Below the pieces are notes generated by a model that saw only the letters and a list, made by a program, of their open reading frames with translations, was not told the origin of the DNA and did not search any database. From Alcaligenaceae bacterium (GTDB lineage: Bacteria; Pseudomonadota; Gammaproteobacteria; Burkholderiales; Burkholderiaceae_B), in NCBI GenBank assembly GCA_012727555.1, contig JAAYGT010000063.1:1-64000 (forward strand): a DNA stretch of 64,000 bases. Reading direction: 5' to 3'. Below are positions 9,470 to 17,321 of the stretch, in pieces (position 1 is the stretch's first letter; each line of letters begins with the position of its first letter). A program made the position numbers and the translations under genes.

Positions 9470-9814
9470 ATGAAAACTGTTCCTTTCGTCAAAATTGCGG
9501 CGGCGTTGTCGCTTGTTTCCGTTGCATCGTTTGCTCAGGCGGCGCCCACATTTGCCCAGGTTGATCCCATTTTGAAGGCGAATGCGTGTCTGGCCTGTCA
9601 CCAGCTTGAAAAGAAAGTGGTTGGGCCTGCCTACAAAGATGTCGCCGAAAAATACAAGGGTGGTGATCAAGCGGTGGCCGACATGCTGGCTTCGCGCATT
9701 AAAAAGGGTGCCAGCGGTGTTTGGGGGCCGGTTCCCATGCCGCCCAATCCCCGCATTTCCGATGCCGACCTCAAGTTGGTTGTCGAATGGTTGATGGCAG
9801 GCGCACCCAAGTGA
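9470..9814 (+). CDS. Periplasmic class I cytochrome c (c551-like)
   Basis: A 114-residue protein with a signal peptide (residues 1 to about 22, ending in SFAQA) and a small mono-haem domain. The haem motif is CLACH near residue 40. VVGPAYKDVAEKY follows, and WGPVPMPPN supplies the methionine ligand, the pattern of Pseudomonas-type cytochrome c551. It would shuttle electrons in the periplasm, for example to a terminal oxidase, peroxidase or denitrification enzyme; the partner is not in the window. The ATG at 9470 has AGGAAG upstream. The acylphosphatase gene overlaps its stop. Confidence 0.92.
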   Translation: MKTVPFVKIAAALSLVSVASFAQAAPTFAQVDPILKANACLACHQLEKKVVGPAYKDVAEKYKGGDQAVADMLASRIKKGASGVWGPVPMPPNPRISDADLKLVVEWLMAGAPK

Positions 9815-10113
9815 TTCAGCCATTGCACTTCCCTGAATCTCCGGTCGAAACATTGACTGTGACTATCCGAGGCCGGGTTCAGGGTGTGGGTTTTCGGGTG
9901 GCCACAGTTCGGCAGGCTCATGCTCTGCAGGTTTGTGGCTGGGTACGTAACCAGCCCGATGGTTCTGTGCAAGCGCTGCTGCAGGGCACACCCGATGCGC
10001 TCGATCGCCTGCTCTCGTGGTTTCATATCGGCCCACCGGGCGCCCAGGTGCATTCTGTCGAGCATCAACAGCTCGCCACGGGCCGCCTCTTCGAGCGCTT
10101 TGAAGTGAACTGA
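9811..10113 (+). CDS. Acylphosphatase
   Basis: A small cytosolic enzyme hydrolysing acyl phosphates such as carbamoyl or acetyl phosphate. The signature GRVQGVGFRVATVRQA supplies the catalytic Arg, and GWVRNQPDGSVQALLQG supplies the catalytic Asn, both matching the acylphosphatase fold. No ATG fits the domain. The GTG at 9811 overlaps the cytochrome c stop (GTGA) and gives 100 residues, close to the family's ~92, so translational coupling is likely. A TTG a few codons later is also possible. Substrate and pathway are unknown. Confidence 0.85.
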   Translation: MIQPLHFPESPVETLTVTIRGRVQGVGFRVATVRQAHALQVCGWVRNQPDGSVQALLQGTPDALDRLLSWFHIGPPGAQVHSVEHQQLATGRLFERFEVN

Positions 10114-10364
10114 TCCGGCCGGAGCCGGCTGTCGCTTTCAACAATCCGGATTCCTCTGGCTGACAGGCTGTTTGGCCCATGGTTCTTGTTTGCACCCTTG
10201 CATACGATAACCAAGACCTTGTGCCACTGGTCGTTGCCTTGTTCTTGCGAAGGCTCTCGGGTACCGCGTGCAATGCTTGCTGCATGCCCGGAGCGCGTTC
10301 AAAAAAGGTTCTGGCGGGTTTGCAGGTGCTGCATCCTGACCGCATTACGTATCAGTGTTTTCCA

Positions 10365-10389
10365 GGTTTTTTTCTCTTCGAGGTGAACC
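10365..10389 (+). promoter_or_regulatory. Possible RNA-thermometer-like hairpin over the hsp20 ribosome-binding site
   Basis: The 25 bases just before the hsp20 ATG can fold as GGTT/AACC outer pairs, a U-rich side facing GTG (G-U wobbles), then CTC/GAG closed by TTC. The ribosome-binding site GAGGTG is buried in this imperfect stem. Small heat-shock genes commonly carry such heat-melting leaders (ROSE, fourU types). The fold is drawn by eye and does not match a named class exactly. Confidence 0.4.
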
Positions 10390-10842
10390 ATGGCTAACAA
10401 TCTTGTGCGTTTTGACCCTTTTTCAGATCTTGCCCGATTCGAGCCCTTGCGTGGGCTTGACGATGTGTTCCGTGACTTCCGGTTGCGGCCCGGGCTCCTG
10501 AATCTTGAAGCCGAACCCAGAATTCGCATCGATATAACAGAGTCGGATGCTTCTTATACTGTCAAGGCTGAAGTTCCTGGTGTTACAAAAGATGATCTGA
10601 AAGTGTCTATTGAAGACAATCAGGTGACCATTTCTGCTGAAAGCACGCAGGAAAAGGAAGAAAAAAATGGCGAACGTGTAGTTCGACGCGAGCGTTATGT
10701 GGGCCAGCAAGTACGCAGCTTTTCGTTGAATCATGCCATTGACGATGCAAAGGCTGTTGCCCGCTACCAGAATGGTATCCTGGAACTGACCCTGCCCAAG
10801 CGGGCCGGGGCGACCGGCGCGAAACACTTGCCGATCAACTGA
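10390..10842 (+). CDS. Hsp20/alpha-crystallin small heat-shock protein
   Basis: A 150-residue small chaperone that would hold unfolding proteins in the cytoplasm as oligomers. The N-terminal arm (about 45 residues) is followed by an alpha-crystallin domain. That domain contains YTVKAEVPGVTKDDLKVSIEDN near residue 60 and ends in NGILELTLPK near 132, then a C-terminal tail. The GAGGTG ribosome-binding site sits in a foldable leader, and a strong terminator follows. The 276-bp gap before it (10114-10389) holds no gene I can support; it probably carries the promoter, though I see no clear sigma32 site. Confidence 0.94.
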   Translation: MANNLVRFDPFSDLARFEPLRGLDDVFRDFRLRPGLLNLEAEPRIRIDITESDASYTVKAEVPGVTKDDLKVSIEDNQVTISAESTQEKEEKNGERVVRRERYVGQQVRSFSLNHAIDDAKAVARYQNGILELTLPKRAGATGAKHLPIN

Positions 10843-10875
10843 TCGCGTGCGCCCGGCATGGGCGCACCGCTGCGA

Positions 10876-10913
10876 GCGCGGGCGAACAGACTGTGCCCGC
10901 GCCGTTGCTTTTT
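10876..10913 (+). terminator. Rho-independent terminator after hsp20
   Basis: A perfect 8-bp stem GCGCGGGC / GCCCGCGC with an 11-nt loop, followed by CGTTGCTTTTT. It lies 34 bp after the hsp20 stop and ends just before the stop of the convergent universal stress gene. Confidence 0.75.
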
Positions 10914-10915
10914 GA

Positions 10916-11755
10916 TCAGTGCGAGAACAGAATGGGCACGGTCATGCTTTGCAACAAGGTTTTTGAGGTTCCGCCAAACGCCCATTCGCGCAGCCGGTTG
11001 TGGTTGTAGGCACCCATGACGATCATGTCGCAGCCATAGTCAGTGGCTGTATTCAGGATGGTGTTGCCGATATCGTTGTCGGCACGGCTCTTGACCACTT
11101 CGGTCAGGGGAGGGTAGTTGTGCGAAGCGCAGTAAGCGGCCAGATCGCCAGGCTCAATGCCTTTGTTACGCAGCATTTCAACATCGGGGTCAATGCTGAG
11201 CGAAACAATTTGTTTTGCCTTGGAAAACAAAGGGGCTGCGTCGGCCAGGGCACGGGCCGCACGACGTCCGGAATCCCAGCAGAAAAGTATATTTTCACCG
11301 ACTGTCGGGAGCACTTCACCAACGAATGGAACCATGAGCACCGGGCGTCCGGCATTCATGATGACGGATTCGGTACGGTTTGCCACAACGCTGGCGACTG
11401 ACCCGCGGTTTTCTGTCTGGCTCATGACAATGAGATCGCAGTAGCGTGCCTGCATGGCCAGTGATTCTTCCGGATGCCCTTCGGGCGTGCGCCATTGTGC
11501 CTTGATACCGGCTTCTTGGGCCAGTTTCAGGAATTCGGCGTGCATGGCTTCCTGTTCTTCGGTGAGTTGTCGCCCCATGATCTTCTTGACCTGATCAGGC
11601 AGTGCCACGTCGTCGAAGACGTAACGCTGCGTGAGCCGGGTGGTGTACACACCGATAAGTTCGGCATTGTGCTGTTTTGCCAGATTGATGGCGGTACGGA
11701 TACGACGGTGGTAATTGCTGTCGTTTTGCAGGTCTAGAGCAATGCGCCCGATCAT
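10916..11755 (-). CDS. Tandem-domain universal stress protein
   Basis: A 279-residue protein made of two UspA-like halves. The first half (residues 1 to about 140) has a diverged nucleotide loop. The second ends in VMGAYNHNRLREWAFGGTSKTLL, the conserved motif of the C-terminal domain in tandem Usps. The start ATG has AAGGAG upstream. It is divergent from the metallo-hydrolase gene and convergent with hsp20. Such proteins are often part of low-oxygen or energy-stress regulons, which would fit the Fnr-like gene 2 kb away, but I found no FNR-type site at its promoter. Confidence 0.9.
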   Translation of the reverse strand: MIGRIALDLQNDSNYHRRIRTAINLAKQHNAELIGVYTTRLTQRYVFDDVALPDQVKKIMGRQLTEEQEAMHAEFLKLAQEAGIKAQWRTPEGHPEESLAMQARYCDLIVMSQTENRGSVASVVANRTESVIMNAGRPVLMVPFVGEVLPTVGENILFCWDSGRRAARALADAAPLFSKAKQIVSLSIDPDVEMLRNKGIEPGDLAAYCASHNYPPLTEVVKSRADNDIGNTILNTATDYGCDMIVMGAYNHNRLREWAFGGTSKTLLQSMTVPILFSH

Positions 11756-11868
11756 GGGTATATCTCCTTGTTTTATGGGGGCAAAAATTCAGTGACAACA
11801 TCATACCGTGAGCCGCGTTAAGATGGGTGCTTGCTTTTAAAGTATCCGTACCGAAGCGGGGGAATAAC

Positions 11869-13239
11869 ATGGATCTTTCTTTTTTGGGTGCCGCAGGAAC
11901 CGTCACCGGGTCTCGCCACCTGATCGAATTCGATGGCAAACGTATTTTGCTTGATTGCGGTTTGTTTCAAGGCTTGAAGCAACTGCGTTTACGTAACTGG
12001 GCGCCTTTTCCGGTGGATCCTTCCCACATTGATGCCATTGTGCTCAGTCATGCGCATCTTGATCATTCAGGGTATTTGCCCCGGCTTGTCCGCGAAGGCT
12101 TCAGGGGCACCATTTACGCCACCTCACCCACGATCGATCTGGCGCGCCTGTTATTGGCAGACAGTGCTCATATCCAGGAATCCGATGCCGATTTCGCCAA
12201 CCGCCATCGTCTGTCGAAACATGCACCTGCATTACCGCTGTATACAATGCGCGATGCTGAACAGGTCAACCGGTATTTCAAGGCGGTACCTTTTGGTCAG
12301 CCCATTGACCTTGCTCAAGGTGTGTCACTGACCTTCCAGCCGGCCGGGCATATTCTGGGCGCCTCCATTGTGGTGCTGGCCATGCAAGGTAAAAAACTGG
12401 TGTTTTCCGGCGATCTGGGTCGTTACAACGATCCGGTCATGGTCGATCCTGCCCGGATCGGTCATGCCGATTACCTGTTGCTTGAGTCAACCTATGGCAA
12501 CCGCGAGCATCCGGCGGATGATCCTGCGCAAACGCTGGCCGGCATCATTGAGCGTACGGTGCAACGTGGCGGTACGGTGGTGATACCTTCTTTTGCTGTT
12601 GGCAGGGCACAGTTGCTGCTGTATTTATTGCAGCAGCTTAAAAAGGCAGGGCGCTTGCCCGGAAATTTACCCATCTACCTTGACAGCCCCATGGCTACCA
12701 AGGCCAGCACCATTTACCAGAACCATGCCCATGAGCAGCGCTTGTCCGATGCCCAGGTGCAGGAAGCGTGCAGCGTGGCAACGTATGTCGATACAGTCGA
12801 GGCATCCAAGGCACTTGATCAAACCCCCATGCCTAAAATCATTATTTCAGCCAGTGGCATGGCCACGGGTGGGCGGGTGCTGCATCACCTGAAACGCTAT
12901 GCACCCGATCCCAGGTCATCGATCTTGTTTGCCGGTTTTCAGGCAGCCGGAACACGGGGAGCCAAAATGCTCGATGGTGCGAAAACCATCAAGATCCACG
13001 GGGAATACATTCCCGTCAGAGCCGAACTCGACAACCTGTCCATGTTGTCGGCACACGCCGACTCCAATGAAATCATTCGCTGGCTCAAGGGGTTTGACTC
13101 ACCACCGCACGAAACCTTTCTGGTGCATGGTGAACCCGAAGCCGCCGATACGCTGCGCTTGCGCATTAAAGATGAATTGGGCTGGTCATGCCGTGTGGTC
13201 GAGCATCTGGAACGCATTCGCTTGGGCAAGCACACATAA
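11869..13239 (+). CDS. Beta-CASP metallo-beta-lactamase-fold hydrolase, RNA exonuclease-like
   Basis: A 456-residue protein of the CPSF/YSH1-type family. The metal motif LSHAHLDHSGYLP (HxHxDH) lies near residue 62, and further ligands lie in PAGHILGAS near 160 and FSGDLG near 185. The beta-CASP insert carries ESTYGNREH, and the C-terminal metal His appears in LSAHADSNE near 405. Relatives process RNA, though many bacterial members are uncharacterised. The ATG at 11869 follows GCGGGG. It sits among stress genes and is convergent with the Fnr-like gene, separated by about 10 bp. Ribonuclease activity is inferred from the family. Confidence 0.88.
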   Translation: MDLSFLGAAGTVTGSRHLIEFDGKRILLDCGLFQGLKQLRLRNWAPFPVDPSHIDAIVLSHAHLDHSGYLPRLVREGFRGTIYATSPTIDLARLLLADSAHIQESDADFANRHRLSKHAPALPLYTMRDAEQVNRYFKAVPFGQPIDLAQGVSLTFQPAGHILGASIVVLAMQGKKLVFSGDLGRYNDPVMVDPARIGHADYLLLESTYGNREHPADDPAQTLAGIIERTVQRGGTVVIPSFAVGRAQLLLYLLQQLKKAGRLPGNLPIYLDSPMATKASTIYQNHAHEQRLSDAQVQEACSVATYVDTVEASKALDQTPMPKIIISASGMATGGRVLHHLKRYAPDPRSSILFAGFQAAGTRGAKMLDGAKTIKIHGEYIPVRAELDNLSMLSAHADSNEIIRWLKGFDSPPHETFLVHGEPEAADTLRLRIKDELGWSCRVVEHLERIRLGKHT

Positions 13240-13249
13240 CGCAACGGGT

Positions 13250-13996
13250 CTATTCAAAGAGCCGGGGCAGTACCAACGGCGTTGTGCCCGCCTTCACGGG
13301 CCTGAAACCGTGCAATGCTTCCGGTTTGTTGATTTTTATGCTGCGCCGGTTGACACTGATAATGCCTTGCGCGCTCAGGGTTGAAATGGCGCGACTGACG
13401 GTTTCAAGTGATACGCCCAAGTAGTTTCCAATGTCACGGCGTGTCATGGGAAGCACAAAACAACTTGGTGAAAAACCTTGCGCTTCGCAGCGCTGCGCCT
13501 GTGATTCAATGAACCACGCGACCCGGGCCTCGGCTTTCAATGAACATTGTAATGATTCCGTTTCGCGGCCCCGATTCATTTCGCGACTGGCCGCTTTGTA
13601 AATGACGCCTGCAAACTCCAGAAATCGCCCGCCCAAAACCAGCAATTGCCGGTAAGGTAGCAGCAGCAGTTCGGTGTCGGTCAGTGCAACGGCATCGGTG
13701 GCGTAGCGCTCAAGGTAAATGCCATCAAAGCCCAGGAAGTCACCTTTCATGGGGAAGTAGAGTATTCGTTCATCGCCGTCGAGTCCGTGCAGCACGGTCT
13801 TCATTTGCCCCAGCCTGATCACGTAAACCGCATTGAACGGCTGGTTCATTCGGTAAAGCGCCTTACCGGCCCGCACACGCATGCGCATGAAACGGAACTC
13901 GCTGACAATTTCTTCAGGAACAGGCCTGGATGGCTGATAATCAAGAAGATCAAAAAGATCGTTCAAGGTGCAGTGCGCAGAACAACTTTCTGACAC
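13250..13996 (-). CDS. Crp/Fnr-family transcriptional regulator lacking most Fe-S cysteines
   Basis: A cyclic-nucleotide-binding-fold regulator of the Fnr class. After a short leader it has the beta-roll (RAGKALYRMNQPFNAVYVIRLG; FPMKGDFLGFDGIY), a dimer helix, and the helix-turn-helix MTRRDIGNYLGVSLETVSRAIS near the C-terminus, with the Fnr-type E/V/S/R recognition pattern. The N-terminal Fe-S segment reads SCSAHCTLNDLF, so only part of the Cys pattern remains, and the central cysteine is replaced by leucine (TELLLLP). No in-frame ATG precedes the domain. The GTG at 13996 gives 248 residues; a TTG at 14083 is in frame, and an ATG at 14067 is out of frame across a heptamer repeat. Confidence 0.85.
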   Translation of the reverse strand: MSESCSAHCTLNDLFDLLDYQPSRPVPEEIVSEFRFMRMRVRAGKALYRMNQPFNAVYVIRLGQMKTVLHGLDGDERILYFPMKGDFLGFDGIYLERYATDAVALTDTELLLLPYRQLLVLGGRFLEFAGVIYKAASREMNRGRETESLQCSLKAEARVAWFIESQAQRCEAQGFSPSCFVLPMTRRDIGNYLGVSLETVSRAISTLSAQGIISVNRRSIKINKPEALHGFRPVKAGTTPLVLPRLFE

Positions 13997-14003
13997 AGTC
14001 GAA

Positions 14004-14031
14004 CTTTGCCCTTTGCCCTTTGCCCTTTGCC
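14004..14031 (-). repeat. Tandem heptamer repeat, 4 copies of GGCAAAG, at the 5' end of the Fnr-like gene
   Basis: Four exact copies of CTTTGCC on the plus strand (GGCAAAG in gene orientation) lie 8 bp upstream of the GTG at 13996. The unit is 7 bp, so each gain or loss shifts the reading frame. An ATG at 14067 with GGAA upstream is out of frame with the regulator at four copies; it would come into frame at five or two copies with no intervening stop. The repeat itself is plain in the sequence; variability is inferred. Confidence 0.85.
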
Positions 14032-14154
14032 AGAGCTGGAGAGCTGGTAGCGCTGAATACTGCCCATGAGAATTTCCGTTCAAAATGTATCAGGCATTGC
14101 AATTTTTGTTTAAAAGCAGCTGCCTTGTGCGAACAACGCAGAAGAACGGAATTC

Positions 14155-14195
14155 AGTGTAACAACCTATCAAACCTGGTTATTGACGGCTATCAA
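14155..14195 (-). promoter_or_regulatory. FNR-type promoter of the Fnr-like gene
   Basis: TTGACGGCTATCAA at 14182-14195 matches the FNR consensus TTGAT-N4-ATCAA in 9 of 10 positions. In leftward orientation a TACACT hexamer at 14160-14155 places the FNR-site centre about 41 bp upstream of the expected start near 14148, the class II activator spacing. No good -35 is present, as expected for such promoters. It points at the Fnr-like gene, suggesting autoregulation or control by a second Fnr/Crp protein. Confidence 0.65.
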
Positions 14196-14201
14196 TGAGT
14201 A

Positions 14202-15092
14202 TCAAAGTGCAGGCCGAGGTATCATGACCGGGCAATGGCCACAGGTGTCGCCGTAATGATTTTTCAGCACTTCAACGGCTTCCTGCGCGGTTTCGACGTA
14301 GGTTACAAGTTCGGCATCGGCCGCATCGATCATGCCTTCAGCTACAAGAAACGGAATATCGAGCACTTTTTCCCAGAAGGAACGACCAAACAGAATGATC
14401 GGGATCGCTTCCATTTTGCCGGTCTGGACCAGGGTGAGTGCTTCAACCAGTTCGTCCAGGGTGCCATAGCCCCCGGGAAATGCAACCAGAGCCCGGGCAC
14501 GCAGCAGAAAGTGCATTTTTCGCAATGCAAAATAATGGAAGCGAAAAGCCAGTTCGGGTGTGATGTAAGGATTGGGTTGCTGCTCGTGGGGCAGGGTGAT
14601 GTTCAAGCCGATGGATTCGCAATCGACATCGAATGCACCCTGGTTCGCTGCCATCATGATGCCGGGTCCGCCACCTGTGACAACGACGAAATCACGTTGC
14701 TCTGAATGCTGGAATTGGCACGAGACGAGCTCGGAAAACGTGCGGGCCTGTTCGTAGTAATGCGCGTAGTGCAGCTTGCGTTTTGCGGCATTCACGGCCT
14801 GCTCAAGGGAGCCGGTATCCGTTCCCGGCCTGGCGGCCTGCAATTCCGACTCGGCCTGTTCAAGCAGCGCACGGGCTTGCTTTTCCGGCAAAATGCGGGC
14901 GCTGCCAAACACAACCAGCGTCGAGTTGATGCGATGCTCGCGCATGGTCATGTCGGGCTTGAGAAATTCGAGCATGAGCCGAACGGCCCGAAGTTCATCG
15001 AGAGCAAGAAAATCAGTGTCGGATTCGGCCAGTTTGTATGCCGCGCTCGACATGATCGCCTGAAGCAGGGCGGTTGTACCGGTTTCTTGCAT
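14202..15092 (-). CDS. LOG-family protein (nucleoside 5'-monophosphate phosphoribohydrolase-like)
   Basis: A 296-residue Rossmann-fold protein once labelled 'possible lysine decarboxylase'. The defining motifs are GGGPGIMMAANQGA near residue 150 and PGGYGTLDE near 215. Relatives cleave AMP or cytokinin ribotides into base and ribose 5-phosphate. The N-terminal ~60 residues and a predicted helical segment (EQAESELQAA...) are longer than in minimal LOG proteins, resembling the longer class. The function of bacterial members is often unclear. The YcbK-like gene follows after 5 bp with the same orientation upstream to downstream order reversed, so the pair may not share a promoter. Confidence 0.85.
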   Translation of the reverse strand: MQETGTTALLQAIMSSAAYKLAESDTDFLALDELRAVRLMLEFLKPDMTMREHRINSTLVVFGSARILPEKQARALLEQAESELQAARPGTDTGSLEQAVNAAKRKLHYAHYYEQARTFSELVSCQFQHSEQRDFVVVTGGGPGIMMAANQGAFDVDCESIGLNITLPHEQQPNPYITPELAFRFHYFALRKMHFLLRARALVAFPGGYGTLDELVEALTLVQTGKMEAIPIILFGRSFWEKVLDIPFLVAEGMIDAADAELVTYVETAQEAVEVLKNHYGDTCGHCPVMIPRPAL

Positions 15093-15097
15093 GTGCG

Positions 15098-15661
15098 TTA
15101 TCCCTTCCAGCTTCTGACTTTGCCGGTGTCAATGTGAATGAAGCGGTCGCGAGGGTAGTAGCCCACACCGCCGGCATTCAGGGAAAGTGCGGCATCGCGC
15201 ACTTCCTTCAGGGGGACTCCGGGAATGCGCAGATCGATGGCTTTGCCGTCCATGTGCAGGCTGCGACGCGCAACCCCGCCGCCCCGGCTGACACGTAAAT
15301 GCTCATTGGTATCCGGTGAGCGGTAACCTGAAATGATGTGGAAGGGGGTCTTGACCTTCAGTTCAAGGCGGATTTTGTGCATGATGTCGTACAGGCCGGG
15401 ATCCATGGATCCGACGATTCCTGAATAATGATCACGCAGGAAGTGGTCGAGGTTGACCAGTGCCTGGGGCAGGTAGCGTTGCCCTACGGCATAGACCAGA
15501 TCGAGGCGTTCGTTGGTGTGCGTGTGGTTCATGGCCAGATCACGTTGCCGCGTTGGCCGGTGGAACGTGGTGCTGCTGACCATGGGGCTGGCCCCCACCA
15601 GTGCAAGGCCTGAAAAGGCGCCCAATACACGGCGCCGCGAGGTTTGAAAAGAAAAAGTCAT
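15098..15661 (-). CDS. YcbK-like DUF882 / M15-type peptidase, Tat-exported
   Basis: A 187-residue exported protein. The N-terminus has a twin-arginine motif (SRRRVLGAFSGLALVGA), so folded export by Tat is likely. The C-terminal domain carries the zinc-peptidase pattern SLHMDGKAIDLR (HxxxxxxD type) and FIHIDTGKV (HxD). It would act on periplasmic peptidoglycan peptides. It lies just downstream of the YcbB-like L,D-transpeptidase, the same pairing as ycbB-ycbK in Escherichia coli. The ATG at 15661 is chosen; the extension upstream has no ATG. Confidence 0.88.
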   Translation of the reverse strand: MTFSFQTSRRRVLGAFSGLALVGASPMVSSTTFHRPTRQRDLAMNHTHTNERLDLVYAVGQRYLPQALVNLDHFLRDHYSGIVGSMDPGLYDIMHKIRLELKVKTPFHIISGYRSPDTNEHLRVSRGGGVARRSLHMDGKAIDLRIPGVPLKEVRDAALSLNAGGVGYYPRDRFIHIDTGKVRSWKG

Positions 15662-15687
15662 AGGCAAAACCGGGCAAGAAGCCGGAA

Positions 15688-17244
15688 TCAACGTGTTTGC
15701 AGCGCACGCTGCAGCCGGGCATCTTGCTGATAGATATCGGGGAAAAAATAGACTTTACCATCCTTGACCAAGGATGTACTGTAAGTAATCAGTACCGGCA
15801 ACGGGGCGTCAAGACGCAACGTTCTTGATTTTCCGCCTTCCATGGCCTGGATGATACGTTCCTGTGGCCAGTCGGTACGGTGTGCAAGTACGAATTCAGC
15901 CAGTTTCACTGGCTCTTCCACACGAATGCAGCCGTGGCTGAAGTCGCGCCGTGTCCGGCTGAACAGATTCTGGCTGGGGGTGTGGTGCAGATAAATATTC
16001 TGGTCGTTGGGAAAAATGAACTTGATATCGCCCAGTGCATTTTGTGGCCCTGGCCGTTGCCTGATGCGCCATTCACCGCGTTGCACGGCATCGATGCCTT
16101 CATCGATGAGCGTGGTGATCACCTGACCATCACGTGTGACAAATTCAAAGCCTTGCCTGGCAAAATAGCCAGGGTCGCGGCGAAGGCGGGGCAGGGTTTC
16201 GGAGCGGGCAATCGACGATGGTATGTTCCAGTACGGGCTGAATTCTATGAAACGCATGTCTTCAAGAAAAATGGGGGTACGGGTATCCAGGGCACGACCC
16301 ACAATCACCCGCATTTCCAGATCAATGGAAATGGTTTTGTCGTCATTGACTGTGTAGGCACGCAGCATGAATTCAGGCACGTTCACCACAATCATGCGTT
16401 TTCCGTGCAAGAGTGGCGTCCAGCGAAGCCGTTCAAGTGTCAGTGCCATTTGTTCAACCCGCTGCGCCGGGCTGACATTCAACTGGTTCAGTGTTTCACG
16501 CCCGATCACGCCATCGGGTTCAAGACCATGCCGTGTCTGAAAACGCTTGACGCCATCAACCACGTCACCTTCGTAGTTGGACGGCACGGTAAAGTGGTCA
16601 GGTAGATCACCCAGAATAACCAGGCGCCGCACCAGAAGATCAAGGCCGGGCCAGGTCTCACCAGGTTTGACCGATTTGCCGGCAATGGCCGGAAACGGTT
16701 GATGCCAGGCCGGCGAGTCTCCGATGGCCCGGTAGGCATTCATGGCGTCGCGCAGCTCGGCGTACAGGGGTACGGCGGGTTGAGCCTGACGCAGGGCAGC
16801 AGACAAGGTGTCTGTGGCGAGTGCCTGTTCCAGGTAGGCGTCTGCATTGAATGCCGAACGTTCCGGCGCCTTGAACTGATGTTTCAGTACCGTGGGGTTG
16901 AGCCTGCCTTGATTCAGGTCACGTACATACCGTACAAGCGCCTGGCCAATTTGTTTGCTTAATTCAGCGGATTTTTCCTGGCTGACGAGGGCGGGTTGCA
17001 TGGCCAGGTTTTGAACGGCTTGAGCAAGTTGTGCTGCTGAATAGTCATCGGGATTCAACCCCTGGGAACGCGCATCGAGCAGGGCGTTCAGTGCCAGCAG
17101 GGTGTTCTCGGCAGGTTGCCCTTGGTTAAACCACGATTGCGGCGAGAATACCCTGGCGTTGTCGGTACCGTTGGCAGCCGACAACGCGGGTGTGAAAAGC
17201 AAGAAAGACAGTACAACCAGACATTGCCCGAACAGTAACTTCAT
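15688..17244 (-). CDS. L,D-transpeptidase, YcbB/LdtD type
   Basis: A 518-residue periplasmic enzyme forming 3-3 (mDap-mDap) peptidoglycan cross-links. A signal peptide (residues 1-23, ending in ALSA) leads to a helical region. A peptidoglycan-binding domain follows (VKRFQTRHGLEPDGVIGRET near 240), then the YkuD catalytic domain with the nucleophile motif SHGCIRV near 435 and a preceding histidine in YLHHTP. The ATG at 17244 with GGGGGC upstream gives a clean signal peptide, unlike the upstream in-frame start. The YcbK-like gene follows after 26 bp. Confidence 0.93.
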   Translation of the reverse strand: MKLLFGQCLVVLSFLLFTPALSAANGTDNARVFSPQSWFNQGQPAENTLLALNALLDARSQGLNPDDYSAAQLAQAVQNLAMQPALVSQEKSAELSKQIGQALVRYVRDLNQGRLNPTVLKHQFKAPERSAFNADAYLEQALATDTLSAALRQAQPAVPLYAELRDAMNAYRAIGDSPAWHQPFPAIAGKSVKPGETWPGLDLLVRRLVILGDLPDHFTVPSNYEGDVVDGVKRFQTRHGLEPDGVIGRETLNQLNVSPAQRVEQMALTLERLRWTPLLHGKRMIVVNVPEFMLRAYTVNDDKTISIDLEMRVIVGRALDTRTPIFLEDMRFIEFSPYWNIPSSIARSETLPRLRRDPGYFARQGFEFVTRDGQVITTLIDEGIDAVQRGEWRIRQRPGPQNALGDIKFIFPNDQNIYLHHTPSQNLFSRTRRDFSHGCIRVEEPVKLAEFVLAHRTDWPQERIIQAMEGGKSRTLRLDAPLPVLITYSTSLVKDGKVYFFPDIYQQDARLQRALQTR

Positions 17245-17321
17245 GACGCCCCCGAAACCATGACCTATCGGCGTCGATTCTCCCATATTTTCGGGGGTTT
17301 GACGGACGGCAGACCGTTTTT

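Noticed and set aside
9254..9853. 200-codon upstream extension of the universal stress protein frame
   Set aside because: It runs antisense through the cytochrome c gene; the conserved UspA domain begins at the ATG at 9253, which has its own ribosome-binding site.
10179..10397. Small open frame (72 codons) before hsp20
   Set aside because: No ribosome-binding site, no recognisable domain, and it overlaps the hsp20 start and the likely hsp20 leader.
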